A stretch of DNA of 64,000 nucleotides, taken from contig DLHT01000003.1 in NCBI GenBank assembly GCA_002483365.1, forward strand, positions 186,001 through 250,000, given 5' to 3'. The notes below the pieces were generated by a model. That model did not search any database. It saw only the letters and a program-made list of their open reading frames with translations, and was not told the DNA's origin. Below, in pieces: positions 26,409-35,327 of this stretch. This DNA is from Cellvibrio sp. UBA7661 (GTDB lineage: Bacteria > Pseudomonadota > Gammaproteobacteria > Pseudomonadales > Cellvibrionaceae). The first letter of the stretch is position 1. Every line of letters starts with the position of its first letter. Both the position numbers and the translations under genes were made by a program.

Positions 26409-27779
26409 ATGAGCTTCACCGACTACAAAGTTGCCGATATGTCCCTCGCTAATTGGGGCCGTAAAGAAATTGAAATCGCCGAAGGCGAAATGCCTGCATT
26501 GATGGCGCTGCGCCGCAAATATGCAGCGAGCAAACCACTGGCGGATGCCAAAATTATTGGCTGCATCCACATGACTATCCAAACCGCAGTGCTGATTGAA
26601 ACACTGGTGGATCTCGGTGCAGAAGTGCGTTGGTCATCGTGCAATATTTTCTCGACGCAAGATCACGCTGCCGCTGCGATCGCTGCTGCCGGTATTCCTG
26701 TATTTGCGTGGAAAGGCGAAACCGAAGAAGAATTCTGGTGGTGCATCGAGCAGACCATCAACAAAGATGGCAAGCCTTGGGATGCCAATATGATTCTTGA
26801 TGACGGCGGCGATGTTACCCAAATCGTGCACGAAAAATATCCGCACATGCTCGACAAAATCCACGGCATTTCTGAAGAGACCACCACCGGTGTACACCGT
26901 TTGGTTGAGATGATGAAAAAAGGCACATTGAAAGTGCCAGCCATCAACGTAAACGATGCCGTGACCAAAAGTAAAAACGATAACAAATACGGCTGCCGTC
27001 ACAGCTTGAGCGATGCCATCAAACGCGGCACCGACCATTTGCTGATGGGCAAAAAAGCATTGGTCGTGGGTTACGGCGATGTAGGTAAAGGTTCTGCTGC
27101 ATCATTGCGTCAGGAAGGCATGATCGTAAAAATTACCGAAATTGATCCTATCTGTGCAATGCAAGCTTGTATGGACGGTTTTGAAGTGGTATCGCCTTAC
27201 AACAATGGCATCAATACCGGCAAATACGAAGACATCAATCACATTGTATTGGGCACCACTGATTTGGTTGTCACCACAACCGGCAACGTCAATGTGTGTG
27301 ATTCTGCCATGCTGCGCGCATTAAAAAATGGCGCCGTGGTGTGCAACATCGGTCACTTTGATAGTGAAATCGATACAGCGTTTATGCGCAAAAATTGGGA
27401 GTGGGAAGAGATCAAACCGCAGGTGCACAAAGTGTATCGCGATAAAGCCACCAACAACCATTTGATTATTTTATCCGAAGGTCGTTTGGTGAATTTAGGC
27501 AACGCAACCGGTCACCCATCGCGCATCATGGATGGCTCTTTCGCCAACCAGGTACTCGCACAAATGTATTTGTACGAGCGTAAATTTGCTGACTTGCCAG
27601 CCGAACAAAAAGCAGAACATATTTATGTGCGTGTACTGCCGAAGAAACTTGATGAAGAAGTGGCGCGCGATATGGTGGAAGGTTTCGGTGGCGTGATCAC
27701 CAAACTGACTTCTCACCAAGCCGAATATATTGGTGTGGAAATTGAAGGGCCATTTAAGCCGGATTCTTATAAGTATTAA
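26409..27779 (+). CDS. ahcY: S-adenosylhomocysteine hydrolase
   Basis: This enzyme splits S-adenosylhomocysteine into adenosine and homocysteine using tightly bound NAD. The sequence has GCIHMTIQTAVLIETL, SSCNIFSTQDHAAAAIA, the NAD-binding loop LVVGYGDVGKGSAASLR, CNIGHFDSEID and a C-terminal GPFKPDSYKY, the conserved end that closes over NAD of the neighbouring subunit. The ATG at 26409 (MSFTDYKVADMSLANWGRKE, 456 aa) is chosen from homology; an upstream start at 26367 would read through the repeat. It lies between metK and metF, which makes a full methyl-recycling unit with the regulator. Confidence 0.97.
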   Translation: MSFTDYKVADMSLANWGRKEIEIAEGEMPALMALRRKYAASKPLADAKIIGCIHMTIQTAVLIETLVDLGAEVRWSSCNIFSTQDHAAAAIAAAGIPVFAWKGETEEEFWWCIEQTINKDGKPWDANMILDDGGDVTQIVHEKYPHMLDKIHGISEETTTGVHRLVEMMKKGTLKVPAINVNDAVTKSKNDNKYGCRHSLSDAIKRGTDHLLMGKKALVVGYGDVGKGSAASLRQEGMIVKITEIDPICAMQACMDGFEVVSPYNNGINTGKYEDINHIVLGTTDLVVTTTGNVNVCDSAMLRALKNGAVVCNIGHFDSEIDTAFMRKNWEWEEIKPQVHKVYRDKATNNHLIILSEGRLVNLGNATGHPSRIMDGSFANQVLAQMYLYERKFADLPAEQKAEHIYVRVLPKKLDEEVARDMVEGFGGVITKLTSHQAEYIGVEIEGPFKPDSYKY

Positions 27780-27787
27780 TTTTGTTT

Positions 27788-27901
27788 CCCTCACCCTAAC
27801 CCTCTCCCGGAGGGAGAAGGAACTGTACGTGCCACTTAAGACCAATTTATTCTTAAGTTGAACATGCGCCCTCTCCCTCCGGGAGAGGGTTGGAGTGAGG
27901 G
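27788..27901. repeat. CCCTCACCC-type inverted-repeat element between ahcY and metF
   Basis: CCCTCACCCTAACCCTCTCC opens the element, and GGGAGAGGGTTGGAGTGAGG with a final G closes it. An inner CTTAAG pair adds a second hairpin. It belongs to the same family as 26273-26374 but the inner sequence differs. It ends 20 nt before the metF start and overlaps the probable metF leader. Confidence 0.8.
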
Positions 27902-27921
27902 AAAATCGTAAAGGTAAAATT

Positions 27922-28770
27922 ATGAACGACTCACAACTGCGTCTGAGCTTTGAATTTTTCCCGCCCAAAACACCGGAAGGAAAAGAAAAGCTAATTAAAG
28001 TGCGCGATGACTTGAATTTTTTTAATCCGGATTTCTTTTCCGTCACCTATGGTGCGGGCGGCTCTACGCGCGACAACACCAAAGGGCTGGTAACAAAATT
28101 TACCGCTGATGGCGTCAGCACCGCACCGCATTTGTCGTTTGGTGGTGATGATGAAGAAACCATTCTCGGTTTACTGCAGGAATATAAAGACGCTGGCGTT
28201 GATCGCATAGTCGCGTTGCGTGGCGATATCCCATCCGGTGTTGGCGGTGGTTTTCAGCTGGTTTACGCCAATGAGCTGGTGGCATTTATCCGCAAACATT
28301 TTGGTGCACATTTCCAACTGGAGGTTGCTGCCTATCCGGAAATCCATCCGCAAGCCAAAAGCTATAGCGATGATGTGCGCTACCTGAAAGGAAAATTTGA
28401 TGCGGGCGCCAACAGTGCGATCACGCAATATTTCTTTAATCCGGATTCGTATTTTTTCTTTATCGATCAATGCCAGAAGGCCGGAATTACCCAACCGATT
28501 TATCCCGGCATTATGCCCATTATCAACTACAAAAATTTAACGCGATTTTCCGATGCCTGCGGTGCAGAAATTCCGCGTTGGTTGCGTAAAGCGCTGGAAA
28601 ATTATGGTGATGATGAAGCCAGCCTGAAAGCATTCGGCGTAGAGCTGGTATCAGAACTGTGCGAAACCCTGTTGGAAAATGGTGCGCCCGGCTTGCACTT
28701 TTACACTATGAACCAAACCGAACCTACCGCGCAAATTGTGCGTAACCTAGGTTTGATTCCGGTTGAATAA
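27922..28770 (+). CDS. metF: 5,10-methylenetetrahydrofolate reductase
   Basis: MetF is a flavoenzyme that makes 5-methyltetrahydrofolate for methionine synthesis. Visible: LSFEFFPPKTPEGKEKL, FFSVTYGAGGSTRD, RIVALRGDIPSG, KFDAGANSAITQYFFNPDSY, YPGIMPI and the C-terminal GAPGLHFYTMNQTE, all conserved in MetF. The ATG at 27922 follows AAAGG; length 282 aa (E. coli 296). It is last in the methyl-cycle group and closed by the terminator at 28799-28829. Confidence 0.96.
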   Translation: MNDSQLRLSFEFFPPKTPEGKEKLIKVRDDLNFFNPDFFSVTYGAGGSTRDNTKGLVTKFTADGVSTAPHLSFGGDDEETILGLLQEYKDAGVDRIVALRGDIPSGVGGGFQLVYANELVAFIRKHFGAHFQLEVAAYPEIHPQAKSYSDDVRYLKGKFDAGANSAITQYFFNPDSYFFFIDQCQKAGITQPIYPGIMPIINYKNLTRFSDACGAEIPRWLRKALENYGDDEASLKAFGVELVSELCETLLENGAPGLHFYTMNQTEPTAQIVRNLGLIPVE

Positions 28771-28798
28771 ACCGGTAATCCTTAGCCATCTACGTACA

Positions 28799-28829
28799 TA
28801 AAAAAACCCGCGTGTTGCGGGTTTTTTAT
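28799..28829. terminator. Bidirectional terminator between metF and the CoA-transferase gene
   Basis: Stem AAAAACCCGC / GCGGGTTTTT with a 5-nt loop; runs of T form on either strand. Confidence 0.92.
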
Positions 28830-28838
28830 TGCGCTCTT

Positions 28839-30341
28839 TTAATTGGCCTTCTGCTTCAACATATGGCCGGTTTCTTCCAAATTAATATGCCACTGAAAAG
28901 CTTCGCGCAAAATATGCGGAGTATGGCCACCCAATTGGCACGCACGCTCGAAGTAATCATTGAGTGCCGCATGATAATCCGGATGAACACAGTTATCGAT
29001 AATCACACGTGCGCGTTCACGTGGTGCCAGCCCGCGCAAATCCGCCAAACCTATTTCAGTCACCAGAATATCCACATCGTGCTCGCTGTGATCCACATGG
29101 CTCACCATCGGTACCACAGACGAAATGCTGCCGCCTTTGGCAACGGACTTGGTGACAAAAATCGATAAGTGCGCGTTACGTGCAAAATCGCCTGACCCGC
29201 CAATGCCATTCATCATGCGTGTACCGCATACATGCGTTGAGTTCACGTTGCCGTAAATATCAAATTCCAACGCGGTATTAATAGCGATAATACCCAGTCG
29301 GCGCACCAGCTCAGGATGATTGGAAATTTCTTGCGGACGCAGCACCAATTTATCTTTGTAATGGTCGAGATTATTAAACACGCGCTCAGAACAGGCTTTG
29401 GATAAGGTGATGGAACTGCCCGAGGCAAAACTCATTTTGCCTGCATCAATCAATTCAAAGGTTGAATCTTGCAACACCTCGGAATACATCACCAAATCGG
29501 TGAAGGGCGACCCGAGCAAGCCCATCATCACCGCGTTGGCAATCGAACCGATACCCGCTTGCAAGGGCGCAAGATTATTAGGTAAACGACCTTCATCAAC
29601 TTCCTGTTGCAAAAACGCAATCAAATTTTTGGCGATACCTTGGGTTTCGTCATCGGGTGGTGTCACGGTTGATGGAGAATCCAGCGTGTTGTTAAACACA
29701 ATACCGACAATTTTTTCCGGCGCAATCTGAATGCCCTTGGTACCAATGCGATCTTTAACATCGACCAATGGCACCGGCGCGCGCGTAGGGCGATAGCTAG
29801 GAATATAAATGTCGTGCAGCCCTTCAAACGCCGGGCTCAACGCCGTATTAATTTCAACAATCACCTGCTTGGCGAATATCGCAAAACTGGCTGAGTTGCC
29901 CACCGAGGTAGTAGGAATAATGTATCCCTCTTCGGTGATTGCAACAGCCTCAATAATGGCGATATCCGGCATTGGTAATTGCTTGTTGCGCATTTGCTCC
30001 ACGGTTTCGGACAAATGCTGATCGATAAACATCACCTTGCCGTCGTTGATCGCTTTACGCAGGGTACTGTCTACCTGAAACGGCATGCGGCGAGAAAGCG
30101 CGCCCGACTCAGTCAGTAATTTATCCAGATCATTACCCAGACTTGCACCCGTGACTAAAGTGATTTTTAACGGGTCGTGTACAGCGCGTGCGGCCAAAGC
30201 TTGAGGCACCGCTTTGGCTTCGCCGGCACGAGTGAAACCACTCATGCCGACGGTCATGCCATCTTGAATAAAAGATGCGGCTTGATGTGCGCTCATCACT
30301 TTAGCGTGGAGCGATTGAAGGCGAATTTTATCTAAAGACAT
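28839..30341 (-). CDS. Acetyl-CoA hydrolase/transferase family protein, probable succinyl-CoA:acetate CoA-transferase
   Basis: A 500-aa protein of the class I CoA-transferase family. It has VGMSGFTRAGEAKAVPQAL near the N-terminus, LQAGIGSIANAVMMGL, the segment MYSEVLQDS that carries the catalytic glutamate in relatives, FASGSSITLS and the C-terminal GIGGSGDFARNAHLSIF. The close match to succinyl-CoA:acetate CoA-transferases (AarC/SCACT type) suggests it moves CoA between succinyl-CoA and acetate; an acetyl-CoA hydrolase role is the alternative and cannot be separated from sequence alone. It is convergent with metF across a shared terminator. No RBS of good quality is seen before the ATG. Confidence 0.88.
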   Translation of the reverse strand: MSLDKIRLQSLHAKVMSAHQAASFIQDGMTVGMSGFTRAGEAKAVPQALAARAVHDPLKITLVTGASLGNDLDKLLTESGALSRRMPFQVDSTLRKAINDGKVMFIDQHLSETVEQMRNKQLPMPDIAIIEAVAITEEGYIIPTTSVGNSASFAIFAKQVIVEINTALSPAFEGLHDIYIPSYRPTRAPVPLVDVKDRIGTKGIQIAPEKIVGIVFNNTLDSPSTVTPPDDETQGIAKNLIAFLQQEVDEGRLPNNLAPLQAGIGSIANAVMMGLLGSPFTDLVMYSEVLQDSTFELIDAGKMSFASGSSITLSKACSERVFNNLDHYKDKLVLRPQEISNHPELVRRLGIIAINTALEFDIYGNVNSTHVCGTRMMNGIGGSGDFARNAHLSIFVTKSVAKGGSISSVVPMVSHVDHSEHDVDILVTEIGLADLRGLAPRERARVIIDNCVHPDYHAALNDYFERACQLGGHTPHILREAFQWHINLEETGHMLKQKAN

Positions 30342-30474
30342 ATTTTCAGCTTGTAAAAAAAGAAGAGGTTAATGCGGTATAACAAGAGAGTTAACTCAAA
30401 GTGAAGAGCAATATTATGCTCACTTTTGTTGGGTTTGCTTAAATTAAACCGTTAAGAATTATTTCCTTATAAAC

Positions 30475-30509
30475 AAAAAACCGATCCTGTATGTAAGATC
30501 GGTTTTTTG
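30475..30509 (-). terminator. Intrinsic terminator of rph
   Basis: Stem ACCGATC / GATCGGT extended by A/T pairs, with a T-run on the minus strand, about 46 nt past the rph stop. It also blocks plus-strand readthrough. Confidence 0.88.
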
Positions 30510-30554
30510 GTATTAACTGCCAGATAAAAAGGTGATTTCAGCGAAATCCGTTGG

Positions 30555-31274
30555 CTATTTTTGCAATGCTTGGCGCTGAAGTTCGTGTAGCTGCGCAATG
30601 CCTTGCTTAGCTAGTCCCAGCATCGCCGCAAATTCGGCTTCCGTAAAAGGCTCTGCTTCAGCGGTGCCCTGAATTTCAATAATGCCGCCGTCATCACCCA
30701 TGACGACATTCATATCGGTATCGGCCGATGAATCCTCGGGGTAATCCAAATCCAATACCGGCACACCCTGATAAATCCCTACAGAGATAGAGGCAATTGC
30801 GCGCTTGAGCGGCTCACCGGTGACTTTGTCTTGAGCCTTCAGAAAGTTGATCGCATCGGCCAGCGCAACCCAGGCACCGGTGATGGAGGCTGTACGGGTG
30901 CCGCCATCTGCCTGAATAACGTCACAATCGATGTGTATGGTGTTTTCACCCAAGGCTGTCAGGTCAACCGCCGCACGCAATGAGCGCCCGATCAAGCGCT
31001 GGATTTCCACGGTGCGCCCCTGTTGTTTGCCGCGCGCGGCCTCGCGATCCATCCGGGTGCCGGTAGAGCGGGGCAACATGCCGTATTCAGCGGTCAACCA
31101 CCCTTGTCCTTGCCCGCGCAAAAAGGGCGGTACCGAATTAACCACGCTCGCGGTGCAGATCACTTTGGTATCGCCAAACTCCACCAATACCGAGCCTTCG
31201 GCGTGTTTGGTGTAGTGACGGGTAATACGGATAGGGCGTAATTGGCCTGGAGTGCGGCCGCTAGGACGTTGCAT
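30555..31274 (-). CDS. rph: Ribonuclease PH
   Basis: RNase PH is a phosphate-dependent 3' exonuclease that trims tRNA precursors. The protein begins MQRPSGRTPGQLRPIRITRHY, then GSVLVEFGDTKVICTASV, GWLTAEYGMLPRST, the basic AARGKQQGRTVEIQRLIGRSLRA, CDVIQADGGTRTASITGA and DMNVVMGDDGGIIEIQGTAE. The ATG at 31274 gives 239 aa (E. coli 238). An upstream in-frame start at 31340 adds 22 unrelated residues. It is divergent from yicC, as in E. coli and many relatives. Confidence 0.97.
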   Translation of the reverse strand: MQRPSGRTPGQLRPIRITRHYTKHAEGSVLVEFGDTKVICTASVVNSVPPFLRGQGQGWLTAEYGMLPRSTGTRMDREAARGKQQGRTVEIQRLIGRSLRAAVDLTALGENTIHIDCDVIQADGGTRTASITGAWVALADAINFLKAQDKVTGEPLKRAIASISVGIYQGVPVLDLDYPEDSSADTDMNVVMGDDGGIIEIQGTAEAEPFTEAEFAAMLGLAKQGIAQLHELQRQALQK

Positions 31275-31441
31275 AAAAGGATTCCTTACTACTGGAAATA
31301 GATCTGCGGGAAGGTGTGTTACCATCCCTCGCTTGTTCATAAATGTTAATTTGCCGGGGAACTCTACCAGCTCTTGTGCGTAGAAGTCACCGCCCGCCCT
31401 GTATCAACCCAGCATAGAACACCATAGTTCCAGGAGCCCTT

Positions 31442-32311
31442 ATGCCACGTAGTATGACTGGATTCTCCCGCCGCGAAGCCAAACTCCCCTGGGGAACATT
31501 GGTATGGGAAATCCGCAGTGTGAATCACCGCTACCTCGAACCCAGCTTCCGTTTACCGGAAGATTTCCGCGAAATTGAACCGCACCTGCGCGATGCCATG
31601 CGCAAAGCACTGCAGCGCGGCAAAGTTGAAGCCAGCTTGAGCGTGCAATGGGAACAGGAAGGCGAATCGGAACTCGGCATCAACCTCGCCAAAGTGTCGC
31701 AGCTAACCAAATCCGCCCAGCAAATTAATGGCCTGTTAGGCAGCGCCGCCGCACCGGTCAATGCACTGGATATTTTGCGCTGGCCAGGCGTGATTCAAAA
31801 ACAGGAACTGGATCGCGAAGCACTGCATAAAGCTGCGCTGGAATTATTTGAGTCGGCATTGGAAGGATTGATTGAACATCGCTCGCGTGAAGGTGCCGAG
31901 CTTGAACAATTAATTATCAACCGTCTCGATAGCGTCTCTGCTCAAGTCGCTAATGTGCGCGCGCGCATGCCCGAAATTCTGGCGGCACAACGCGAAAAAT
32001 TACAAACCAAACTTGCCGCCTTGCAAATCGAATTAGACCCGGAAAGATTGAAACAGGAAATCGTCCTGCTCGCACAAAAAGCCGATGTCGATGAAGAGCT
32101 CGACCGCCTTGATACTCACGTAATTGAAGTCAAACGCAGCTTAAAAAAAACCGATTCCCTTGGTCGCCGCCTGGATTTTTTAATGCAGGAATTAAACCGC
32201 GAAGCCAATACGCTTTCATCAAAATCGGTAGTGAGTGAGACGACCCAAGCAGCGGTGGAATTAAAAGTGTTGATCGAGCAAATGCGCGAACAGGTGCAAA
32301 ATATTGAGTGA
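31442..32311 (+). CDS. yicC: YicC/YloC family endoribonuclease
   Basis: Begins MPRSMTGFSRREAKLPWGTLVWEIRSVNHRYLEPSFRLPE and ends with RLDFLMQELNREANTLSSKS and the final VELKVLIEQMREQVQNIE, the two conserved blocks of the family. The middle (about 150-240) is helical. E. coli YicC has been reported as an endoribonuclease. The length of 289 aa fits. AGGAG precedes the ATG at good spacing. It is divergent from rph (167-bp gap) and converges with ppx. Confidence 0.94.
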   Translation: MPRSMTGFSRREAKLPWGTLVWEIRSVNHRYLEPSFRLPEDFREIEPHLRDAMRKALQRGKVEASLSVQWEQEGESELGINLAKVSQLTKSAQQINGLLGSAAAPVNALDILRWPGVIQKQELDREALHKAALELFESALEGLIEHRSREGAELEQLIINRLDSVSAQVANVRARMPEILAAQREKLQTKLAALQIELDPERLKQEIVLLAQKADVDEELDRLDTHVIEVKRSLKKTDSLGRRLDFLMQELNREANTLSSKSVVSETTQAAVELKVLIEQMREQVQNIE

Positions 32312-32348
32312 TGATTGTATTGCAGATTAATTTTGGTTGTATGGGAAT

Positions 32349-33851
32349 TCAATCTGCTGTCAACTGCAATTCATAATCTATATCCGTTAGATAACGCTGT
32401 TCAGTTTCCAGATCGGCCTGGGTCAATGGATGCGTATCCAGCCATTTTCCGGGCAAATAAAGTTTTATTTTTTTGCCATCGCATTTTAATTTTATGGCGG
32501 GCAAACCGTCTTTAATGCGGCCGCGATGAAAAATCGCGGCAAGGCGTAATAAAATCGCCAAGCGCAACAAATTAGTGTTGTCGAGCGGGAAATTTTTTGC
32601 AGGAAAACGTTTGCGGTGCGCCAGCACCAAGGCGGCAATTTGCGTTTGCTCTGCGCGGGAGCAGCCGGCGAGATCCACATTTTGTACAATATACGCAGAG
32701 TGTTTGTGGTAATCGTTATGCGCGATATCCAAACCAACCAAATACAATCGCGCTGCCCAACCCAATAATTTATTGGCATCATCGGCTGTTAAGTGCCAAC
32801 CCGCTGCGACTTGTTGCAACAAACCCAATGCCGTTTTTTCTACAGCAATGGCTTTTTCCATATTCACGTGGAAGCGCGCAGCGAGGGCATCGACACTGGC
32901 CTGGCGTATATCGTGATTTTCCAAACGGCCTTTCTGATCGAACAATAAACCTTCGCGCAACGCCCACTCGGCGGCGATCATCTGTTTTAATTCCAGCGCA
33001 TCAAATAGTGCCGCCAACACAATGACGCCGCCCAGAAAAACCGGCTGGCGATCTTCCGATAAACCATTTATGTGCACATCCAATTTTCCATGCTGCACAT
33101 AAATTGACATAATTTTTTCAAGCGCTTCCAGTGTGATAGTGCCGTCGCTCCAGCCATTGGCCTGACATACTTTAGCAACCGCTTTGATACTGCCTGATGC
33201 TCCCAACACTTGCGACCAACCTGATTGTAAAAACTCATCTTTTACTGGCTGTAATTCTTGCAGGCAAGCGATCAATGCTTTGGTAACCGATTTTTCGGTG
33301 ACCTTTCCCTCACTAAAAAATTTTTTGGTGATGGCAATACAGCCCATGCTTAAACTTTCTTTCAATATTGGCTGCATGCCTTTGCCAATAATAACTTCCG
33401 TACTGCCGCCGCCAATATCCATCACAATACGGTTGTCACCATCCGGTGCGATATCGTGCGCAACGCCGATATAAATCAGACGCGCCTCTTCATCGCCAGA
33501 AATAATTTCAACAGGGTGGCCAAGGCGTTTTTCGGCTTCGATTAAAAACTGACGAGAATCATTAATGCTGCGCAGGGTTTTGGTACCAACAATACGCACA
33601 CTGCGCGATGGGTAGGCACGCAGGCATTCACCAAAACGCTCAAGACACGCGAGTGCGCGGTCACGGGCATCCTCACTCAAGCCGCCATCTTCTTGCAAGC
33701 CAAACCCCATACGCACGGGCTCGCGTAAACGATCGAGCAAGTTGAGCTGGCCATTGTCCCATTGGGCAACAATCATGTGAAAACTGTTGGAGCCAAGATC
33801 AATCGCTGCAATGTGGCTGGCGTGGCGGTTGGTGCTGGAGAGATTGAACAT
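32349..33851 (-). CDS. ppx: Exopolyphosphatase (Ppx/GppA family)
   Basis: The N-terminal ASKHA domain reads IAAIDLGSNSFHMIVAQW, the P-loop-like phosphate site, then LDRLREPVRMG, ISGDEEARLIYIG and NRIVMDIGGGSTEVIIG, the second phosphate motif. A C-terminal helical HD-like part (about 310-500) follows, with WAARLYLVGLDIAHNDYHKHSAYIV. At 500 aa it matches full-length Ppx rather than a short GppA, although the pppGpp phosphatase role overlaps in this family. It releases phosphate from polyphosphate ends. No ppk gene is visible beside it. It converges with yicC. Confidence 0.93.
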   Translation of the reverse strand: MFNLSSTNRHASHIAAIDLGSNSFHMIVAQWDNGQLNLLDRLREPVRMGFGLQEDGGLSEDARDRALACLERFGECLRAYPSRSVRIVGTKTLRSINDSRQFLIEAEKRLGHPVEIISGDEEARLIYIGVAHDIAPDGDNRIVMDIGGGSTEVIIGKGMQPILKESLSMGCIAITKKFFSEGKVTEKSVTKALIACLQELQPVKDEFLQSGWSQVLGASGSIKAVAKVCQANGWSDGTITLEALEKIMSIYVQHGKLDVHINGLSEDRQPVFLGGVIVLAALFDALELKQMIAAEWALREGLLFDQKGRLENHDIRQASVDALAARFHVNMEKAIAVEKTALGLLQQVAAGWHLTADDANKLLGWAARLYLVGLDIAHNDYHKHSAYIVQNVDLAGCSRAEQTQIAALVLAHRKRFPAKNFPLDNTNLLRLAILLRLAAIFHRGRIKDGLPAIKLKCDGKKIKLYLPGKWLDTHPLTQADLETEQRYLTDIDYELQLTAD

Positions 33852-33977
33852 GCGTGAAGCCCCAAGGCGGAAAGTATTTCAAATGAAGTAGTGCCTTGAT
33901 GATATTACGAAAGTTTGACGGGATTACAATGACAAATTCGAGTCAACGTTAAATCGGACGCATCAATCACACGCAAT

Positions 33978-34012
33978 AAAAAAAGGCGATCACCTTAATG
34001 ATCGCCTTTTTT
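33978..34012 (-). terminator. Intrinsic terminator of secB
   Basis: Stem AAAAGGCGAT / ATCGCCTTTT with a 10-nt loop and A/T tracts on both sides; it lies 19 nt past the secB stop codon. Confidence 0.9.
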
Positions 34013-34031
34013 GGGAAAAACCTGTGTGGAA

Positions 34032-34544
34032 TTAATTCACTACTTCCGGTTTTTCAGCTTGCGCTTGTGCCTGGGCTTGTTGTTGTGCAGCGGTAATCGC
34101 CTGAACAAATACTGCGTCGAAATTAATTGGAGCCAGCATTAATGGAGGGAAGCTGCCGCGACCGAGAATGCTATCCACCGCTTCGCGCGCATAAGGGAAC
34201 AGGATTTGCGGGCAAGCCGTGTTGATTAATTGAGTCACCGCTGGGCCTTCGATACCGGAAATTGCAAACAAACCGGCCTGCTTTACTTCCACCAAAAATA
34301 CAGCGCGATCTTCAATGCGCGCAGTGATAGTAAGCAGCAATACCACTTCAAACAAACCCTCTTCAATCTGGTTCGCTTGAATGTTCAAATCCTGCTGGAT
34401 ATTAGGCTTGTATGTTTTGGTAAACGCTTCGGGACCCATTGGGGTTTCGAAAGAAATATCTTTCAAATAAATACGTTGGATAGCAAATATCGGATTGCTG
34501 CCAGCTGCCTGGCCAGCGTCTTGTTGGTTATTTTCTTCAGACAT
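34032..34544 (-). CDS. secB: Protein-export chaperone SecB
   Basis: SecB holds preproteins unfolded and hands them to SecA. The sequence includes FAIQRIYLKDISFETPMGPEAFT, LFEVVLLLTITARIEDRAVFLVEVKQAGLF and CPQILFPYAREAVDSILGRGSFPPLMLAPINFDAVFVQAI, all SecB core motifs. A Gln/Ala-rich tail (QQQAQAQAQAEKP) ends the 170-aa protein. It is followed by the terminator at 33978-34012 and preceded by grxC and a rhodanese gene, the same order (yibN-grxC-secB) as in E. coli. Confidence 0.96.
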   Translation of the reverse strand: MSEENNQQDAGQAAGSNPIFAIQRIYLKDISFETPMGPEAFTKTYKPNIQQDLNIQANQIEEGLFEVVLLLTITARIEDRAVFLVEVKQAGLFAISGIEGPAVTQLINTACPQILFPYAREAVDSILGRGSFPPLMLAPINFDAVFVQAITAAQQQAQAQAQAEKPEVVN

Positions 34545-34602
34545 GATCTAACTCGACTTGATGTGATTAAATTTAACGTTTGTTTAAAAACTTCTGGCGC
34601 AA

Positions 34603-34860
34603 TCAGGGCTGCGCCAGCAATGGATCCAATTTACCCGCTTTATCCAGCGCCCAGAGATCAGTAAAGCCGCCGACATGGGTATCGCCGATCCAGATCTGCG
34701 GCACTGTGCGCTGACCGCTTTTGGCCATCATTTCCTGGCGCAAATGCGGCTGGCTGTCGACGCGGATTTCTTCCACGGTTACACCTTTTTGCGCCAACAG
34801 CTTTTTGGCATTAACGCAATAAGGACAAACTGCTGTGGTGTACATCAACACGCGCGCCAT
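34603..34860 (-). CDS. grxC: Glutaredoxin 3
   Basis: An 85-aa thiol-redox protein: MARVLMYTTAVCPYCVNAKKLL has the CPYC active site, TVPQIWIGDTHVGGFTDLWAL the cis-proline and glutathione-binding residues. It uses glutathione to reduce disulfides in the cytoplasm. The ATG at 34860 is chosen from family length; an in-frame upstream start at 34872 adds four residues. It lies 58 nt from secB and downstream of the rhodanese gene. Confidence 0.96.
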   Translation of the reverse strand: MARVLMYTTAVCPYCVNAKKLLAQKGVTVEEIRVDSQPHLRQEMMAKSGQRTVPQIWIGDTHVGGFTDLWALDKAGKLDPLLAQP

Positions 34861-34913
34861 ACAAAACTCCACGCCCTACAAGGGCTGCTAACGTAACTAA
34901 GTATTACCTTAAC

Positions 34914-35327
34914 TTATTTACCTTTCACTAAAGGCAAACTCTGCGCTTGCCATTCGGCGATGCCACCACCTAAACGGCGAACATCAAAACCTTCTTTGCC
35001 CAAGAAACGACCAACTGCACCAGCATGTTGCCCAAGCTTATCGACCAGAATGATAGTTTTGCCTTTGTACGACGCCACCTCGGTGGATTCTTTGCTCAGC
35101 TTGGCGTAAGGGATATTTAATGACCCTACGATATGCCCGGCTTTGAACTCTGCACCCTCGCGCAGATCAACTACCACCGCATTGCCCGCATTGACCAGTT
35201 TGGTCACTTCGTGGGGCGACACCGGACGGCCACTTTTAATACGGTCGCGCCAGACATAGATATAAATCAGCACAATCAGGGTGGTGACTAATAGCCACTC
35301 TTGGGTCACAAAATTAAAAAAATCCAC
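34914..35327 (-). CDS. yibN: Membrane-anchored rhodanese-like protein (YibN type)
   Basis: One membrane helix (about 10-28: WLLVTTLIVLIYIYVW) is followed by a rhodanese domain with AGNAVVVDLREGAEFKAGHIVGSLNIPYAKL and a final GGGIAEWQAQSLPLVKGK. The active-site loop reads IILVDKLGQHAG: an aspartate sits where active rhodaneses have cysteine. E. coli YibN, as I recall it, also has VD there, so this is probably a family trait and the protein is probably not a sulfur transferase. The GTG at 35327 has AAGG upstream and is preferred; an ATG at 35369 gives 14 more residues. It is first in the yibN-grxC-secB group. Confidence 0.85.
   Translation of the reverse strand: MDFFNFVTQEWLLVTTLIVLIYIYVWRDRIKSGRPVSPHEVTKLVNAGNAVVVDLREGAEFKAGHIVGSLNIPYAKLSKESTEVASYKGKTIILVDKLGQHAGAVGRFLGKEGFDVRRLGGGIAEWQAQSLPLVKGK

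Noticed and set aside
34914..35327. Rhodanese without catalytic cysteine as a pseudogene
   Set aside because: The reading frame is intact, position is conserved with grxC and secB, and as I recall E. coli YibN also has Asp there, so it is a family trait.
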